A DNA stretch of 64,000 bases from Kistimonas asteriae (GCF_018263925.1 NZ_JAEVHF010000015.1:1-64000), one strand, 5' to 3'; numbered from the stretch's first letter, positions 29,942-39,542 are shown. The notes: generated by a model from the sequence alone, not told the origin. Numbers and translations: made by a program.

Positions 29942-30625
29942 TTATTCGTAATGCAGCAATCGTTCCGGATCCAGAACGGTCACATGCCGGCCATCGACAG
30001 CGATGATTTCATCATCACATAATTTACGCATGATTCTGGAGAAGGTTTCCGGCTGGATCGACAGGCGAGCGGCAATCAGGCGTTTGGGTATATTCAGTTC
30101 AATTTCCGGGCGTTCGGTCAGGTTGTTGGTCAGGCTTTCTATCAGGTAACGGACGACACGGTGGGTGGTGTTTTTCAGGGACAGGGTTTCGATTTCATTA
30201 ATACGCTGATGCAGTCGTATGCTGAGTTTTCCCAGCAGGGCGATGGACAATCTGCTGTTCTGATTCAGCAGTCGCAGATAGGTGCTGTTGGAAAAGGAAA
30301 AAAGCTGGGCTGAAGTAATGGCCTGGGCACTGACCAGGTACTGGCTTTTTTCCATGAACATGATGGCTTCGGCAAAGGTTTCATGCTGACTGATCACTTC
30401 CAGTACTTTTTCATTCCCATCCGGTGATATGCGATACAGTTTGACGGTGCCGTCAATCAGAAAATAAAAGTGCCCGCCAGGGTCACCTTGACGAAACAGC
30501 AGCTCTTCCCGTTCGAGGTGAATAAGCTGCGTGTCCTGTAACAGGATGGCCAGCTCTTCATCGCTGAATGATGAAAACAGGTGATGCTGATGCAGAAGGC
30601 TGGCGTGAACGCGCTGCAGTTCCAT
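29942..30625 (-). CDS. dnr: DNR, CRP/FNR-family nitric-oxide-responsive regulator
   Basis: A 227-residue CRP/FNR-type activator: N-terminal cyclic-nucleotide-like sensor domain (about 10-130), long dimer helix, and C-terminal winged helix (about 150-225) with a recognition segment IQPETFSRIMRKL. The N-terminal cysteines of FNR are absent, so this is the DNR (heme/NO sensing) branch. It presumably binds the TTGAT-N4-ATCAA boxes at 5267, 7509, 8435, 25187, 25266, 29823 and 38022. I see no clear box in front of dnr itself. Confidence 0.93.
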   Translation of the reverse strand: MELQRVHASLLHQHHLFSSFSDEELAILLQDTQLIHLEREELLFRQGDPGGHFYFLIDGTVKLYRISPDGNEKVLEVISQHETFAEAIMFMEKSQYLVSAQAITSAQLFSFSNSTYLRLLNQNSRLSIALLGKLSIRLHQRINEIETLSLKNTTHRVVRYLIESLTNNLTERPEIELNIPKRLIAARLSIQPETFSRIMRKLCDDEIIAVDGRHVTVLDPERLLHYE

Positions 30626-30640
30626 GACGTTTCCCCCGCA

Positions 30641-30695
30641 GGAGGCCGGTTACCGGCCTCCGGTTTTATCGGGGGATTCGGCCTGACCCCCGATA
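30641..30695. terminator. Two tandem stem-loops between nirN and dnr
   Basis: GGAGGCCGG-TTA-CCGGCCTCC (30641-30661) and TATCGGGGG/CCCCCGATA (30667-30675 / 30687-30695). They lie after the nirN stop on the minus strand and just before the dnr start. The T-runs are short, so termination of the nir operon is likely but not certain; RNA stabilisation is an alternative. Confidence 0.5.
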
Positions 30696-30754
30696 CTGTT
30701 ATTTGTTATCGGGAGCCAGTGTAGGGAATGCGACGGGAGAAGTGAACTCTGATT

Positions 30755-32338
30755 TCAGTGGCTGGTCCCCCGCGAATAACTGATCTTGTTCCAGACATTG
30801 TACTTTCCGGAGGGTTTCTTCATGGGCAATCGCTTGATTTCTTTCAGGGTGTTGGCGTCGTAGACAATCAGGGCACCGTCCATATCCCAGACACTAAGCA
30901 GGACGTAGCGGCCGTCTTTGGTGAACTCGACATGGGCTGCATTCTTACCTGGCATGGGTCGCAGGGTTTTGACAATATCCAGGGTCTTCTTGTCAATCAC
31001 ATGAACGGCGTCGTTTTTGGGGCCGAAGAAAACATCGGTCCAGGCGTAGGGGGTTTGCTCATGACTGCGCATGAAAAATCCTGGCCCCAGGGTTTCGATG
31101 GTTTTGATCACCGTCCAGTCGGCCATATCAATGACGCTGACCATTCCTTTGCTGATGTTGGGTGAAGCCATGACCTCGCGTCCCTGGTAATCCCAGGTGA
31201 TGCCGGAACCCAGGTGCGGCATGCCTGCCATGGGGATTTCCGCGATTTCACGGCGGACGTCCAGGTTGACTACCATGCCCCGGCTCTTGCCGCTGTCGCG
31301 GCTGGTGCCGATCAGGTGCCGGTAATCCGGGTCAAAGAAGAAATCATCCAGGTAGTCCCGGGTAACAATGCGGCGGATCGGGAACTGTGTTTTCAATGCG
31401 TTGCCTTCCCCGGATTCCTGCCGGTAGTCGTGCACCCAACTGGCATAGTCACTGACCGGTACTTCGTGGTAGGGAATTTCCCAGACTTCCTTTATATCTT
31501 TCATGGCGGCAATAAACGAACCCCGGGGCGGGGCGGTATAGACGGCGCTGACCCGGCTGGTCTGGCCGTTTTCGCCACGAGCTTCAATAGTTTTCAGTGG
31601 CTTCAGCTCCCGGGCATCCAACAGCACCAGGTTATGGGGAAGGTAGTTGGCGGCCATCAGGAAACGGCCGTCGTGGGATATGGCCAGGTTGCGGGTATTA
31701 ATCCCCGCCCGTATTTCTGCGACCACCTGCAGGCTGTAGAGGTCGTACTGGGTGATCCAACCATCGCGGGAGGCAAAATAGACAAACCGGCCGTCCGGTG
31801 AGTATTTGGGGCCACCGTGCAGGGCGTAACGGCTGGGGAAACGGTGGATCGGCTTAAACCGGTCGCCGTCCAGCAAGGTAACATGGTGGTCGCCCAATTC
31901 GACCACCACAAACAGGTTCATCATGTCCGCTTTGTAGACTGGCTTTTCCGGCAGCTGATCCATCGGGACAGGAACGGTATGGCTTGCCTTGATGTCATTT
32001 AACGTCCAGTCAGGCTGCTCTTTCGGTGGCGTATAGAGGTAGTCGGTCAGTGCGGTGATCTGTGGTGGCGTCAGCGTCTTTTCAAAAGCCGGCATCTGGG
32101 TAGCGGAACGTCCCTGAGTAATGGTCTGGATGGCTTTTTTCTTATTCAGGCGGGAGAGATTGCCGGGCAGCAGGGCGGGTCCCATTCTCCCCAGTCGGTC
32201 GTTGCCATGGCACGAGCCACAATGTTGTTCATAGAGTGTGATTGTCGATGTTGGTTCAGCATCAGCGGTTGCCTCGGTCTGCGGAGCGATACTGAACAGC
32301 AGCACGCCCGCAAGGCCTAACGGCCAGATACTCTTCAT
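30755..32338 (-). CDS. nirN: NirN, dihydro-heme d1 dehydrogenase
   Basis: A 527-residue exported NirS-like protein: signal peptide about 1-23, heme c at Cys40-GSC-His44, then a d1-type propeller (for example VVVELGDHHVTLLDGD, KYSPDGRFVYFASRDGW). It lacks the long N-terminal extension of NirS. NirN performs the last step of heme d1 synthesis by oxidising the propionate side chain and handing the cofactor to NirS. It is the last gene of the nirCFDLGHJEN operon. Confidence 0.93.
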   Translation of the reverse strand: MKSIWPLGLAGVLLFSIAPQTEATADAEPTSTITLYEQHCGSCHGNDRLGRMGPALLPGNLSRLNKKKAIQTITQGRSATQMPAFEKTLTPPQITALTDYLYTPPKEQPDWTLNDIKASHTVPVPMDQLPEKPVYKADMMNLFVVVELGDHHVTLLDGDRFKPIHRFPSRYALHGGPKYSPDGRFVYFASRDGWITQYDLYSLQVVAEIRAGINTRNLAISHDGRFLMAANYLPHNLVLLDARELKPLKTIEARGENGQTSRVSAVYTAPPRGSFIAAMKDIKEVWEIPYHEVPVSDYASWVHDYRQESGEGNALKTQFPIRRIVTRDYLDDFFFDPDYRHLIGTSRDSGKSRGMVVNLDVRREIAEIPMAGMPHLGSGITWDYQGREVMASPNISKGMVSVIDMADWTVIKTIETLGPGFFMRSHEQTPYAWTDVFFGPKNDAVHVIDKKTLDIVKTLRPMPGKNAAHVEFTKDGRYVLLSVWDMDGALIVYDANTLKEIKRLPMKKPSGKYNVWNKISYSRGTSH

Positions 32339-32380
32339 AGGTTCCCCCTTGGTGCGACGGATGGTCTGTCACACGACCGT

Positions 32381-33211
32381 TCAGGCGGCACAGCCCTGTT
32401 GGTTGTTATTACCGGATGCCAGTCTTGCCGGAAACGCCAGCGAATGTTCCCGGAACAGATCCACGACCTTGCCGATCACCAGCAGGGCCGGGGGTTCAAT
32501 TTGTTCTTTGCGGGCCAGTTCCGGCAGCGTTTCCAGTGTTCCGCGGCAGACGCTCTGGGCAATGGTGGCGCCCTGTTGAATGAGGGCAGCCGGTGTCTCG
32601 GCAGGCAGCCCGTGACGGATCAGCTGCCGGCTGATAACCGGCAGGCTTTTGAGTCCCATGTAAAACACCAGGGTGTGCTGACTCTCGGCCAGGCTGGACC
32701 AGGACAGTTCCAGCTCGCCCTGCTTCAGGTGGCCAGTGATAAAGGTGCAGCCGTGTGCCAGATCCCTGTGGGTCAGCGGAATCCCTGCATATGTGGTGCA
32801 ACCGGATGCGGCGGTGATTCCGGGCACCACCTGACAGGCGATGTTGCAGGACAGCAGGTGGTCAACTTCTTCACCACCCCGGCCAAAGATAAAGGAGTCT
32901 CCGCCTTTTAACCGGATGACCCGCTTGCCTGCTTGTGCCAGCTTGACCAGCAGACGGTTGATGTCGGGTTGTGGCAGGGTATGTTGATCCACTCGCTTAC
33001 CGACATAAATGGTTTCAGTACCCGTCGGAACGAGTGCCATGATGCTGTCGCTGACCAGTCGGTCGTACACAATCACATCGGCATTTTGCAGTAGACGGTA
33101 GGCTCGCAGGGTCAGCAGCTCCGGATCCCCGGGGCCGGCACCTACCAGCGCGACTTCACCGGGGAGCAGTGCTGTGGATTGCGAAGAGCCAGGGGGGGCT
33201 ATTGTTGTCAT
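32381..33211 (-). CDS. nirE: NirE, uroporphyrinogen-III C-methyltransferase
   Basis: A SAM-dependent methyltransferase that makes precorrin-2, the branch point to heme d1. Motifs [18 protein letters not shown] and [18 protein letters not shown] are visible. The ATG at 33211 is preferred (GGGAGAC upstream; a start at 33298 would overlap nirJ and add 29 non-conserved residues), giving 276 residues. It follows nirJ by 25 bases. Confidence 0.94.
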   Translation of the reverse strand: MTTIAPPGSSQSTALLPGEVALVGAGPGDPELLTLRAYRLLQNADVIVYDRLVSDSIMALVPTGTETIYVGKRVDQHTLPQPDINRLLVKLAQAGKRVIRLKGGDSFIFGRGGEEVDHLLSCNIACQVVPGITAASGCTTYAGIPLTHRDLAHGCTFITGHLKQGELELSWSSLAESQHTLVFYMGLKSLPVISRQLIRHGLPAETPAALIQQGATIAQSVCRGTLETLPELARKEQIEPPALLVIGKVVDLFREHSLAFPARLASGNNNQQGCAA

Positions 33212-33236
33212 TATATTGTCTCCCGGTCTTGAAGGA

Positions 33237-34418
33237 TCAGACCTGCTGCAGGGCAATCGTTTCGGGAACCGGTGAATGCATAACACCGATTTCATCATCG
33301 CTCAGATAACAGCCCGGGTCTTCTGCCCAGGGGTCTCCGGTCGTGGTAAAGGCACGGGTACGGGTATTGCCGCCGCAGATGGCCAGGTAACGGCACTGTC
33401 CGCAGCGGCCTTTCACGGGTCTCGGTTTTTGCCGGAACCCCTGCATCAGGGCATCATCGGTTTCACGCCAGAGGGTGGAAAAGGGGGTTTCTTTCACGTT
33501 GCCCAGATTGTGATCCCACCAGTAGGTGTCGGGATGGACTATGCCAGTGTTGTCTATATTGGCAATGTTGACGCCGGAGGCATTGCCCCCCCAGTTCACC
33601 AGCCGCTGTTCGAGGGTTTCGGCCTGTTCCGGCAGATGTTTCCGGGTCCATTGCAGCAGCAATGGGCCGTCGGCATCATTGTTGCCAGTGACATAATCCC
33701 GCTCACGACCGTTGGTGATGTCTGACCAGCAGCGGGTGAACAGCAGTTCGATGGCCTCGCGTGTCATCTGGTGGAAGGCATCCCGTTTTCGAGAACGTTT
33801 GCCGCGGCCGGCGTAATTGAGGTGGGACAGGTAAAATTTGTCGACATCGTGCTCATCCATAATGTCCAGCAGCGCCGGTAATTCAGCTGCATTGTCACGA
33901 GTCAGGGTGAAACGCAGCCCGACCTTGATTCCGGCCTCCTTGCAGAGGCGAACGCCCCGGAGAGCGGCGTCAAATCCGCCGGGCATCTGGCGGAACCTGT
34001 CATGGGTCTGTTTCAGGCCATCAATGCTGATACCGACGTAATCGAATCCGGTAGCAGCAATCTGTCCGATATTTTCCTCGGTAATCAGGGTGCCGTTGCT
34101 GGACAGGCCGACATAAAAACCGAGAGCCTTGGCCCGCTGGCCAATAGCAAAAATATCCGGTCTCAGCAGCGGTTCGCCGCCGGAGAGAATGAGTACCGGT
34201 ACCCGGAATTGTTTCAGGTCATCCATAACGCTGAACACTTGTTCGGTATTCAGTTCACCTGGAAAATCAACGTCCGCAGAAATGGAATAGCAGTGCCTGC
34301 AGGTCAGGTTGCAGCGGCGTATCAGGTTCCAGATAACCACCGGCCCTGTTGGGCTGGCGGCGGCCCGTACCGGTGTGGGCCGGTACAGTGTTTTCATATA
34401 TTGCGAGATGCGGAACAT
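33237..34418 (-). CDS. nirJ: NirJ, heme d1 biosynthesis radical-SAM protein
   Basis: A 393-residue radical-SAM enzyme with cluster motif Cys36-NLTC40-RHC43 and a C-terminal Cys-rich SPASM-like region ([13 protein letters not shown]). NirJ removes the propionate side chains during heme d1 formation. GGAGGA lies nine bases before the ATG. It follows nirH directly. Confidence 0.95.
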   Translation of the reverse strand: MFRISQYMKTLYRPTPVRAAASPTGPVVIWNLIRRCNLTCRHCYSISADVDFPGELNTEQVFSVMDDLKQFRVPVLILSGGEPLLRPDIFAIGQRAKALGFYVGLSSNGTLITEENIGQIAATGFDYVGISIDGLKQTHDRFRQMPGGFDAALRGVRLCKEAGIKVGLRFTLTRDNAAELPALLDIMDEHDVDKFYLSHLNYAGRGKRSRKRDAFHQMTREAIELLFTRCWSDITNGRERDYVTGNNDADGPLLLQWTRKHLPEQAETLEQRLVNWGGNASGVNIANIDNTGIVHPDTYWWDHNLGNVKETPFSTLWRETDDALMQGFRQKPRPVKGRCGQCRYLAICGGNTRTRAFTTTGDPWAEDPGCYLSDDEIGVMHSPVPETIALQQV

Positions 34419-34420
34419 GG

Positions 34421-35014
34421 TTAAAGTCCTCCGCTCGAGGTGTCTTCACTACGGAGTCTGAGACCAGTTTTTTTCAGGATGCGGCTACTGAACAGCACGT
34501 CACTTTGACGACAGTGTTTGCCCAGTAAATCGGCGATGCCAGCGATATGTTCGCTGACATCCTCATGGTTACGGCCGTGTACCATGACAAACAGGTTATA
34601 AGGCCAGTCGGGCAGTCGGCGGGGACGGTGGTAGCAGTGACTGACATAAGGGAGTTCGCCTACCTGCAGGCCCAGCGTCCTGATCTGTTCATCGGCCACA
34701 TCCCAAACGGTCATGCCGTTGACCCGGTAGCCCAGCCGGTAATGGTTGGGGACCGCCGCAATGCGCCGGATAATACCGACGGCTTTCATTCGCTCCAGCC
34801 GGGCCATCACTTCATCGGCGCTGAGTGCCAGCTGGTCGCCCAGTTGGCGGTAGGGTTCCGGTGTCAGTGGCAGTCCGTTCTGGGTCAGCAGGATCAGCTG
34901 ACGGTCAATATCGGTCAGGCATTGAAAACCATGGCTGCCGGATACCGTTGATGCCTGATCAGGCATATCGGGTGCAGTGTCTGCGTGTTCAGACCGGGAG
35001 ATACAGTCCGACAT
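34421..35014 (-). CDS. nirH: NirH, siroheme decarboxylase subunit
   Basis: An Lrp/AsnC-fold protein that with NirD, NirL and NirG decarboxylates siroheme to didecarboxysiroheme. The start at 35014 is chosen for AGGAGGAG just upstream and a small overlap with nirG, giving 197 residues. The N-terminal ~25 residues are variable and the conserved part begins at LTDIDRQLILLTQNGLPL. The His-bearing stretch VSHCYHRPRRLPDWPYNLF is typical. Confidence 0.92.
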   Translation of the reverse strand: MSDCISRSEHADTAPDMPDQASTVSGSHGFQCLTDIDRQLILLTQNGLPLTPEPYRQLGDQLALSADEVMARLERMKAVGIIRRIAAVPNHYRLGYRVNGMTVWDVADEQIRTLGLQVGELPYVSHCYHRPRRLPDWPYNLFVMVHGRNHEDVSEHIAGIADLLGKHCRQSDVLFSSRILKKTGLRLRSEDTSSGGL

Positions 35015-35432
35015 GGAACTCCTCCTGTTTCGGCAGATTGAGGACGGTGAGTCCGGTTTCCTGTTCAATACGGGTGATAACGGCGGCAATGTCATCCTGG
35101 GTTTCTGTTGCGAGGACAAACCACATGTTCAGCCGGTGATCGCGTGCGTAGTTGTGCGCCACTTCCGGGAAGGCATTGACGATGGCCGCAACCCGGTCGA
35201 AGTCGTCCTCGGACACCTCCATTGCGGCCAGGGTCAGCCCGCCGCCCAATCGTTCCGCGTTGTACATGGGGCCGAACCGGGTCAGAACCCGGTCGTCCAG
35301 CAACTGGCCCAGCCGGGTCAGTACTTCATTTTCCGTAATGCCCAGCGCATGACTGACCTGCTCGTAAGGTCGATCACAGACCGGAATGCCTTTCTGTAAC
35401 AGGTTGATCAGGGTGCGGTCAGTTTTGTCCAT
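34989..35432 (-). CDS. nirG: NirG, siroheme decarboxylase subunit
   Basis: 147 residues, the same length as Pseudomonas NirG. Winged-helix N-terminus (TDRTLINLLQKGIPVCDRPY) plus an AsnC-type ferredoxin-fold domain with HNYARDHRLNMWFVLATE. It overlaps nirL by 14 bases and nirH by 26, so the four decarboxylase genes are translationally coupled. Confidence 0.93.
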   Translation of the reverse strand: MDKTDRTLINLLQKGIPVCDRPYEQVSHALGITENEVLTRLGQLLDDRVLTRFGPMYNAERLGGGLTLAAMEVSEDDFDRVAAIVNAFPEVAHNYARDHRLNMWFVLATETQDDIAAVITRIEQETGLTVLNLPKQEEFHVGLYLPV

Positions 35433-35937
35433 CAGTGATCTCCTGAGTTACGGCGCTCCCGGCATAACGGCCGCCACATTGCTTGAACTGCCGGGTGCTG
35501 AATAACAGCTGGTAGCGGTAATCGGACAGGTGACAGGTTTTGATCAGCGTATCCAGCCGGGTCTGTACACTTGGACGGCTTTTGTCGTGAATCATGCAGA
35601 ACAGGTTGTAGGGCCAGAGTGGTAGTTGACGCGGGCGGCGATAACACAGGGAGACTATCCCACTCTCTTTTATCAGTACGCCGATGTCATCAACGGTATG
35701 ATCGGGAATATCCCAGACCACCATGGCGTTGGCTTGATACCCCAGTTTTGGGTGGTTGACCACAATACCGAAGCGCCGGATGAGTCCCTGATCCCGCCAG
35801 CCGGAGAGGGTGGTTATGACTGCATCCTCGGTTGTGCCAATCTGTTCCGCCAGCGCCTGGTACGGTTTCGGTACCAGGGGTAAGCCATTCTGGATCAGTT
35901 GCTTCAGGCGTTGCTGGTCACGTTGAGTTAATTCCAT
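35419..35937 (-). CDS. nirL: NirL, siroheme decarboxylase subunit
   Basis: 172 residues, matching the usual NirL length (about 173). HTH start DQQRLKQLIQNGLPLVPKPY and the conserved LCYRRPRQLPLWPYNLFCMIHD segment. It overlaps nirD by ten bases. Together with NirD, NirG and NirH it forms the siroheme decarboxylase of heme d1 synthesis. Confidence 0.93.
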   Translation of the reverse strand: MELTQRDQQRLKQLIQNGLPLVPKPYQALAEQIGTTEDAVITTLSGWRDQGLIRRFGIVVNHPKLGYQANAMVVWDIPDHTVDDIGVLIKESGIVSLCYRRPRQLPLWPYNLFCMIHDKSRPSVQTRLDTLIKTCHLSDYRYQLLFSTRQFKQCGGRYAGSAVTQEITDGQN

Positions 35938-36401
35938 TGGATCGGAAATCCCAGGTCGATGTGATAGGCCTGTTCCATCGGCAGATCCAGCGGTTCCAGA
36001 CCGGTTTCCTGGGCGATGGTGCGCAGCACGGCGGTCAGGGTCTTCTGATCGGGTGCGGTGACCACGAACCAGAGGTTGTAATCATGTTCCCGGGCGTAGT
36101 TGTGGTTGATTTCAGGAAAACGATTAACAAGTGCTGCGACGGCTTCCAGCCGGGGTTCGGGCACTGACAGGGCGGCCAGCGTACTGGCCCCTGAGCGTCG
36201 ATGGCAGAATACCGGGCCGACACGGCTGACCATGGCGTCATCTTGCAGCTGCCTCAGGGCTTCAATCACGCGATCCTCTGTTGTGTTCAACTGCTGAGCG
36301 ATAACCCGGTAAGGGGAAGATGTCAGTGGGAAATTGTGCTGATAGTGGTCAATGATCTCCCGTTTCAGCTGTTCTATGGCAATATCCTGATAGCTGTTCA
36401 T
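35928..36401 (-). CDS. nirD: NirD, siroheme decarboxylase subunit
   Basis: 157 residues of the same Lrp/AsnC-like family, of the type ending in the conserved NHNYAREHDYNLWFVV segment. ATGA overlap with the nirF stop. First of the four decarboxylase genes in the order D-L-G-H found in Pseudomonas. Confidence 0.93.
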   Translation of the reverse strand: MNSYQDIAIEQLKREIIDHYQHNFPLTSSPYRVIAQQLNTTEDRVIEALRQLQDDAMVSRVGPVFCHRRSGASTLAALSVPEPRLEAVAALVNRFPEINHNYAREHDYNLWFVVTAPDQKTLTAVLRTIAQETGLEPLDLPMEQAYHIDLGFPIQWN

Positions 36402-37615
36402 AAGCCGATCCTGTGTGCCCTGGCGGTAAAGAAGATGCCGCTGGGACTTTCGGCACTCAATACCTTATCCAGCTGCAGGGTGTCGGTGTCGTATATATGA
36501 ATTTTGCCGTCATCGCGGACTGAGACCCAGACCTGCTCACCACGCGGTGTGAACTCCATATGCAGTACCGCTTTACCTGGCGACAGGGTCTGGTTGATAG
36601 CCAGGCTTTCAGTGTCAATCACCTGGACGCTGTTGTTTTTAGGAAAGGCAAAGTTGACCCAGACCTGTCGTCCGTCAGGCCTGGCCATGACAAAGACCGG
36701 TTGGCCCTGGACCGGTATTTCTGCAACCTGTTCCCAGCTGTCGATATTCATGACCAGTACACTGTGACGTCCGACGGCGGGAATGAATGCCCGGTTTCCG
36801 GCAATGGCCCAGCCTTCCAGATGTGGCATCTTGTAGACCGGCAGCTTCTGCTGGCCGCGGCCATAATCAGGAAGAATGCGGCGGACGCCCTGTTCCGGAT
36901 GCCAGAGATCCAGCAGTGCCATACCATCTTCACCGAACAGGCCGGCAATGTAATACCGTCCATCCGGTGTAATCAGGGCATCGTAGGGCTGGCGACCAAT
37001 ATCTTCGAACCGGGTAATGACGGGCTGGTCAGTGGAGCGGTCGGAAAAATCGGCTATCCAGATTTCATTGCTGTCAAATAGGCTGAAGACAAACCGGTTG
37101 CCGGGGGCATCCACGAGACCGACAACCCGGGCCTGTTTCGGCTTGCCGGTTTTTTCATCGATCGCTGACAATTGGGTGGCGGGAATATCCGCTACCAGAT
37201 CCAGGGTGTCGCTGTCGAATACTCGAACCCCGCCGGGTGTGTAGTTGGATACGGCTACCCGTCGGCCATCCTGACTGATAGCGCCTCCAATGCTGTTACC
37301 GGATTGAATGACCCGCCGATCAATCGCCGATGTCAGCAGATCCAGCTTGGTCAGACCACCGTCGCGCCCGAAGACATAAGCGAAACGTTCATCCCGGGAA
37401 AAGACGACAGAGGCATGTGACAGGTCACCGAGTCCGCTGACACTGGCGAAGGCGCGCTGGTCGCTGGTATCCACGAGTTGTACTGAACCGCTCGCCCGTT
37501 CAATCACTACGCCCAGATCGCCGGTTGCCCGTGGAATGATAGCGTTGAGTGAAAAAGTCGTGCAGCCGCCCAACAGTAAACTGACGACAATCGCTGTACA
37601 GTGTCTGAACATCAT
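36398..37615 (-). CDS. nirF: NirF, heme d1 biosynthesis lipoprotein
   Basis: A 405-residue lipoprotein (lipobox LLGGC, Cys18) with a d1-type beta-propeller similar to NirS/NirN but without a heme c domain. NirF is an inner-membrane-anchored periplasmic protein needed late in heme d1 synthesis and interacts with NirN and NirS. ATGA overlaps with nirC upstream and nirD downstream. Confidence 0.94.
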   Translation of the reverse strand: MMFRHCTAIVVSLLLGGCTTFSLNAIIPRATGDLGVVIERASGSVQLVDTSDQRAFASVSGLGDLSHASVVFSRDERFAYVFGRDGGLTKLDLLTSAIDRRVIQSGNSIGGAISQDGRRVAVSNYTPGGVRVFDSDTLDLVADIPATQLSAIDEKTGKPKQARVVGLVDAPGNRFVFSLFDSNEIWIADFSDRSTDQPVITRFEDIGRQPYDALITPDGRYYIAGLFGEDGMALLDLWHPEQGVRRILPDYGRGQQKLPVYKMPHLEGWAIAGNRAFIPAVGRHSVLVMNIDSWEQVAEIPVQGQPVFVMARPDGRQVWVNFAFPKNNSVQVIDTESLAINQTLSPGKAVLHMEFTPRGEQVWVSVRDDGKIHIYDTDTLQLDKVLSAESPSGIFFTARAHRIGL

Positions 37616-37950
37616 GGTGATACCCCTTCAAGCAGGCGTCTTGCGAGCCAGCGAGATTCAGATTCGGTGAGGATGGATTGCCAGGGGGGCATGGCGGTGC
37701 CGGGCCGACCGTAATAAATGGTCGCGGTCAGCAGGGGCTCGGGTTTTCCGGTGAGATTCTCTGGCAGCAGGGCGGGTCCGAGACCGCCTTTCAGGGTCAG
37801 ACCGTGGCAGGAGCCACAATCCTGTTTCAGCAGGTGAAGCAGTTCACTGCGGCGCTGGCTGGTAATAGCGATATCGTCATCAGCCGTCAGGGAATGGCTG
37901 GTTGTGCCCAGCAACAGGGTGGTCAGTAGCGTCAGGGCAGCTTTTTGCAC
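37612..37950 (-). CDS. nirC: NirC, periplasmic cytochrome c55x
   Basis: A 112-residue exported monoheme cytochrome, signal peptide about 1-23, heme site Cys45-GSC-His49, and a PGTAMPPW Met ligand region. NirC acts as electron carrier for heme d1 assembly or for NirS. It is the first gene of the operon; a DNR box is centred 78 bases upstream. Confidence 0.92.
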   Translation of the reverse strand: MQKAALTLLTTLLLGTTSHSLTADDDIAITSQRRSELLHLLKQDCGSCHGLTLKGGLGPALLPENLTGKPEPLLTATIYYGRPGTAMPPWQSILTESESRWLARRLLEGVSP

Positions 37951-38021
37951 GGTCGATCCTCCCGGCTTGCTGCATTATTATTGGTTGGTTCGATACTGCC
38001 ACAGAGATGAAGAGTGGTGCC

Positions 38022-38035
38022 TTGATAAGTATCAA
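38022..38035 (-). promoter_or_regulatory. DNR/FNR-type box for nirCFDLGHJEN
   Basis: TTGAT-AAGT-ATCAA, a perfect core (read on the plus strand; palindromic). Centre 38028.5 predicts a minus-strand start near 37987. Confidence 0.88.
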
Positions 38036-38132
38036 GGTGTGACTGTTAAGTGTTTCTACTGAGGGTGCGCACGGTTTGTGCCTGGTGCAGTGTGTGGCTC
38101 AGGGGCCATTATATGAGGGCGTGGAGGACGTA

Positions 38133-38223
38133 ATACCAATCGCGTCTTCTAACTACGGTTTAAATCCCTGCTACAGTGTGCGATTAGGCAACCTTGATCA
38201 AAATTAGAGAGTGCGATTGGTAT
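38133..38223. repeat. MITE-like element with 11-bp terminal inverted repeats
   Basis: ATACCAATCGC at 38133-38143 and its exact inverse GCGATTGGTAT at 38213-38223 bound 91 bases with no coding potential. An internal near-copy GTGCGATTA (38178-38186) resembles the right end. The outer flanks are TA-rich on both sides. The size and ends fit a miniature inverted-repeat element; other copies in the genome would be needed to prove it. Confidence 0.55.
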
Positions 38224-38228
38224 AAGAC

Positions 38229-38249
38229 AGCCCGTAGTAATGACGGGCT
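38229..38249. terminator. Weak stem-loop
   Basis: AGCCCGT-AGTAATG-ACGGGCT. It has no good T-run on either strand. It may end the small gene at 38295 on the minus strand. Confidence 0.3.
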
Positions 38250-38294
38250 ATCGATTGTTATTTGCGTGATTTTTATTGAAGAGTCTGGCCTTTC

Positions 38295-38468
38295 TTACCA
38301 GCTAAACTCCAGGTCATCCATATCCAGCATCTCGCGAAGCCGGCGACGCTCCAGGTGGAGTTCGGCCCGTTTTCGCTTTTTCTCGTACTCGGCATGACGT
38401 CGACGCTGTTTTTCTTTTCGAGAAGACGCTTCGATGTCTTCTTCGTATAAATAGCTGATCTCTTCCAC
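38295..38468 (-). CDS. Small highly charged protein (PA3496-like)
   Basis: A 57-residue ORF starting at GTG 38468; an in-frame stop lies seven codons upstream. The middle is very rich in Arg/Lys/Glu (RKEKQRRRHAEYEKKRKRAE) and it ends in an acidic, aromatic tail (LDMDDLEFSW). This pattern resembles the small conserved 'PA3496 family' proteins, whose role in envelope integrity is only suggested. No strong ribosome site is seen. Overlapping frames are less protein-like. Confidence 0.55.
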   Translation of the reverse strand: MEEISYLYEEDIEASSRKEKQRRRHAEYEKKRKRAELHLERRRLREMLDMDDLEFSW

Positions 38469-38681
38469 GGCGATTCGCTCAGGATGTTAAAGATGGCAGG
38501 CTTACTGTCCGGCAAAAAACAGCGTGGGTAAATGGATATATTTTTATGCTGATGAGAAATAAAAGTGATGGAATCTCGCAATAGCCAGTGTTTGAACAAC
38601 AGTCTGTCATTCCATACAGGGTGCAGTGATAATGATCGCTTTTTCTGCCTGCTGGCATAAGCGAAGTAATGGGGTGATGTT

Positions 38682-39542
38682 ATGGTACTGAAGTCGTACC
38701 GTCGGCTGGTGGGGTTGCACCTTTCTATCGTGCTTTTTGGCCTGTCAGGCGTCATAGGGAAATACGTCGCACTGGATGCATTGGTCACGACAGGTGGGCG
38801 AACACTGTTTGCCACGCTGGCGTTGGGGCTGTTCATGATAATGACCGGTATTTCCTTTCGTCTGCGGCACTACCGGGATTTTCTGGCCATGTCGGGGCTG
38901 GGGATGCTGCTGGCACTGCACTGGTATGCCTTTTTTCAATCCATTGTGCTGACTTCTGTGGCGATCGGCCTGGTGACATTTGCTTCTGCGCCGCTGTTTA
39001 CCTGCCTGCTGGAGCCGCTGGTGGATCGTCGTCGTATCAGTGGTCGCGACCTCTTGGCCGGAGTGGCTGTGATCGCGGGTGTGGCGATGGTTGCGAACCT
39101 GAAGGGGGCCAATGGTCAACTGTATAGCGGCATTGGAGCGGGGCTGCTGGCCGCATTGACGTTTGCAGTTTTGCAGATTGCCAACCGAAAACTGATCCGG
39201 GGCTATTCCCCGGTGCAGGTGTCCTTCTGGCAGACGGGGGTTGCCGCGCTGGTGCTTGCACCGGTTGCCTGGCCGGTATTGCCGGCACTGGATGGCAATA
39301 CACTGTCCTGGTTAATCGTGCTGGGCGTGTTGGCAACCGCAGTGGCTCATACACTGTTTATACGGGGTATGACTGTCGTGACAGCGACTATGGCGATTCT
39401 GCTGACAGCCCTTGAGCCGCTATACGGTATGGTGGCTGCGGTAGTGTGGCTGAAGGAGATTCCGGCTTTAACGACCCTGATCGGCGGTTGTGTGATTCTT
39501 GCTGCAGTGGTTTGGCGTCAGCGGTCAATGGCAGACGCCTGA
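38682..39542 (+). CDS. EamA/DMT-family transporter
   Basis: A 286-residue inner-membrane protein with ten hydrophobic segments arranged as two EamA repeats (about 12-140 and 150-282). The second-repeat end TALEPLYGMVAAVVWLKE is a DMT-superfamily hallmark. Such proteins export amino acids, amines or other metabolites; the substrate is unknown. It is a single gene with no close partner. Confidence 0.88.
   Translation: MVLKSYRRLVGLHLSIVLFGLSGVIGKYVALDALVTTGGRTLFATLALGLFMIMTGISFRLRHYRDFLAMSGLGMLLALHWYAFFQSIVLTSVAIGLVTFASAPLFTCLLEPLVDRRRISGRDLLAGVAVIAGVAMVANLKGANGQLYSGIGAGLLAALTFAVLQIANRKLIRGYSPVQVSFWQTGVAALVLAPVAWPVLPALDGNTLSWLIVLGVLATAVAHTLFIRGMTVVTATMAILLTALEPLYGMVAAVVWLKEIPALTTLIGGCVILAAVVWRQRSMADA

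Noticed and set aside
38190..38202. TTGATCAA as a DNR site
   Set aside because: The half sites lack the four-base spacer, so it does not match the box; it lies inside the MITE-like element.
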